A stretch of DNA of 64,000 nt from Arthrobacter sp. NEB 688 (GTDB lineage Bacteria > Actinomycetota > Actinomycetes > Actinomycetales > Dermatophilaceae), in contig NZ_CP053707.1 of assembly GCF_013201035.1 (NCBI RefSeq), forward strand, positions 1-64,000, in the 5' to 3' direction. The notes below the pieces were generated by a model. It saw only the letters and a list, made by a program, of their open reading frames with translations, was not told the origin of the DNA and searched no databases. The position numbers and the translations under genes are program-made. This document shows positions 63,908 through 64,000 of this stretch, in pieces; position 1 is the first letter of the stretch, and each line of letters starts with the position of its first letter.

Positions 63908-64000
63908 TCAGGAGGCCTCGACCTTCGGCATGATGTCGTTCTTCAGCCGCTTGAGGTCGTCGAGCGTCTTCGAGACCGGCACGTCGGCGAACGGCGGCCA
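63908..64000 (-). CDS. C-terminal 30 residues of an unknown protein (cut by window)
   Basis: Only the end is visible: ...FADVPVSKTLDDLKRLKNDIMPKVEAS. The pattern of basic residues before IMPKVEA is seen at the end of several families (for example luciferase-like oxidoreductases), but 30 residues are too few for a call. The codon usage and the terminator behind it (63777-63822) support a real gene. Confidence 0.7.
   Translation of the reverse strand, partial: WPPFADVPVSKTLDDLKRLKNDIMPKVEAS

Overview
The window is about 73-75% G+C chromosomal DNA from an actinobacterium, most likely a member of the Micrococcales (Intrasporangiaceae-like). This rests on gene order and signals, not on a database search. 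The block ABC-F/ispE/rsmA/rpfB/tatD/metG with rsmI and a protein O-mannosyltransferase nearby is classic actinobacterial synteny, as are the sepX/rimJ/mogA/moaC/moeA/UDPGP/5-FCL block and a cytochrome-b558-type sdhCAB. Many genes have a TANNNT -10 box 6-8 nt before the start codon, the leaderless arrangement common in this phylum. I see no plasmid, phage, integrase, insertion sequence or CRISPR array.

Layout. 1-4.0 kb: truncated MFS transporter, a small membrane protein, a tRNA-Gln-like gene followed by a 104-bp tandem repeat, a TetR regulator, and the divergent pair trans-aconitate methyltransferase (tam) / MarR regulator (tamR-like). 4.0-12 kb: minus-strand housekeeping block (ABC-F, ispE, rsmA, rpfB, tatD, metG). 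12-20 kb: GNAT, RtcB RNA ligase, DUF4126 protein, two paralogous LppX-type lipoproteins around a TetR gene divergent from a 61-aa membrane protein, a CPBP protease and an ECF sigma factor with a coupled membrane protein. 20-30 kb: sdhCAB, rsmI, protein mannosyltransferase, a large nuclease-helicase fusion and a DinB protein. 30-38 kb: tRNA-Ala, AI-2E family permease, and the SepX / molybdopterin / UDP-glucose / folate block. 38-52 kb: penicillin acylase, K+/H+ antiporter, ABC exporter, FmdB protein, SAF protein, MscL, a giant SF1 helicase with altered Walker A, an MFS exporter and tRNA-Arg. 52-59.5 kb: cyclic-di-GMP cluster (one MASE1-PAS-GGDEF protein convergent with two GGDEF-EAL proteins). 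59.7-64 kb: three translationally coupled glycosyltransferases, an EamA transporter and a truncated gene.

How genes work together. SdhCAB forms one respiratory complex. MoaC, MogA and MoeA serve molybdenum cofactor synthesis. IspE and the mannosyltransferase feed isoprenoid and cell-envelope chemistry; RpfB remodels peptidoglycan. Tam and its MarR regulator handle trans-aconitate, a by-product of aconitase. The GGDEF/EAL proteins should make and break c-di-GMP.

The most unusual content is extragenic. All three tRNA genes are followed by one or more copies of their own 3' end, embedded in larger repeats or next to hairpins. This arrangement resembles the rtT repeats of the E. coli tyrT operon. 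Separately, at least four families of long inverted repeats occupy intergenic gaps (1475, 32066, 32139; 38223; 50350; 54455). I regard these as the best candidates for something undescribed.
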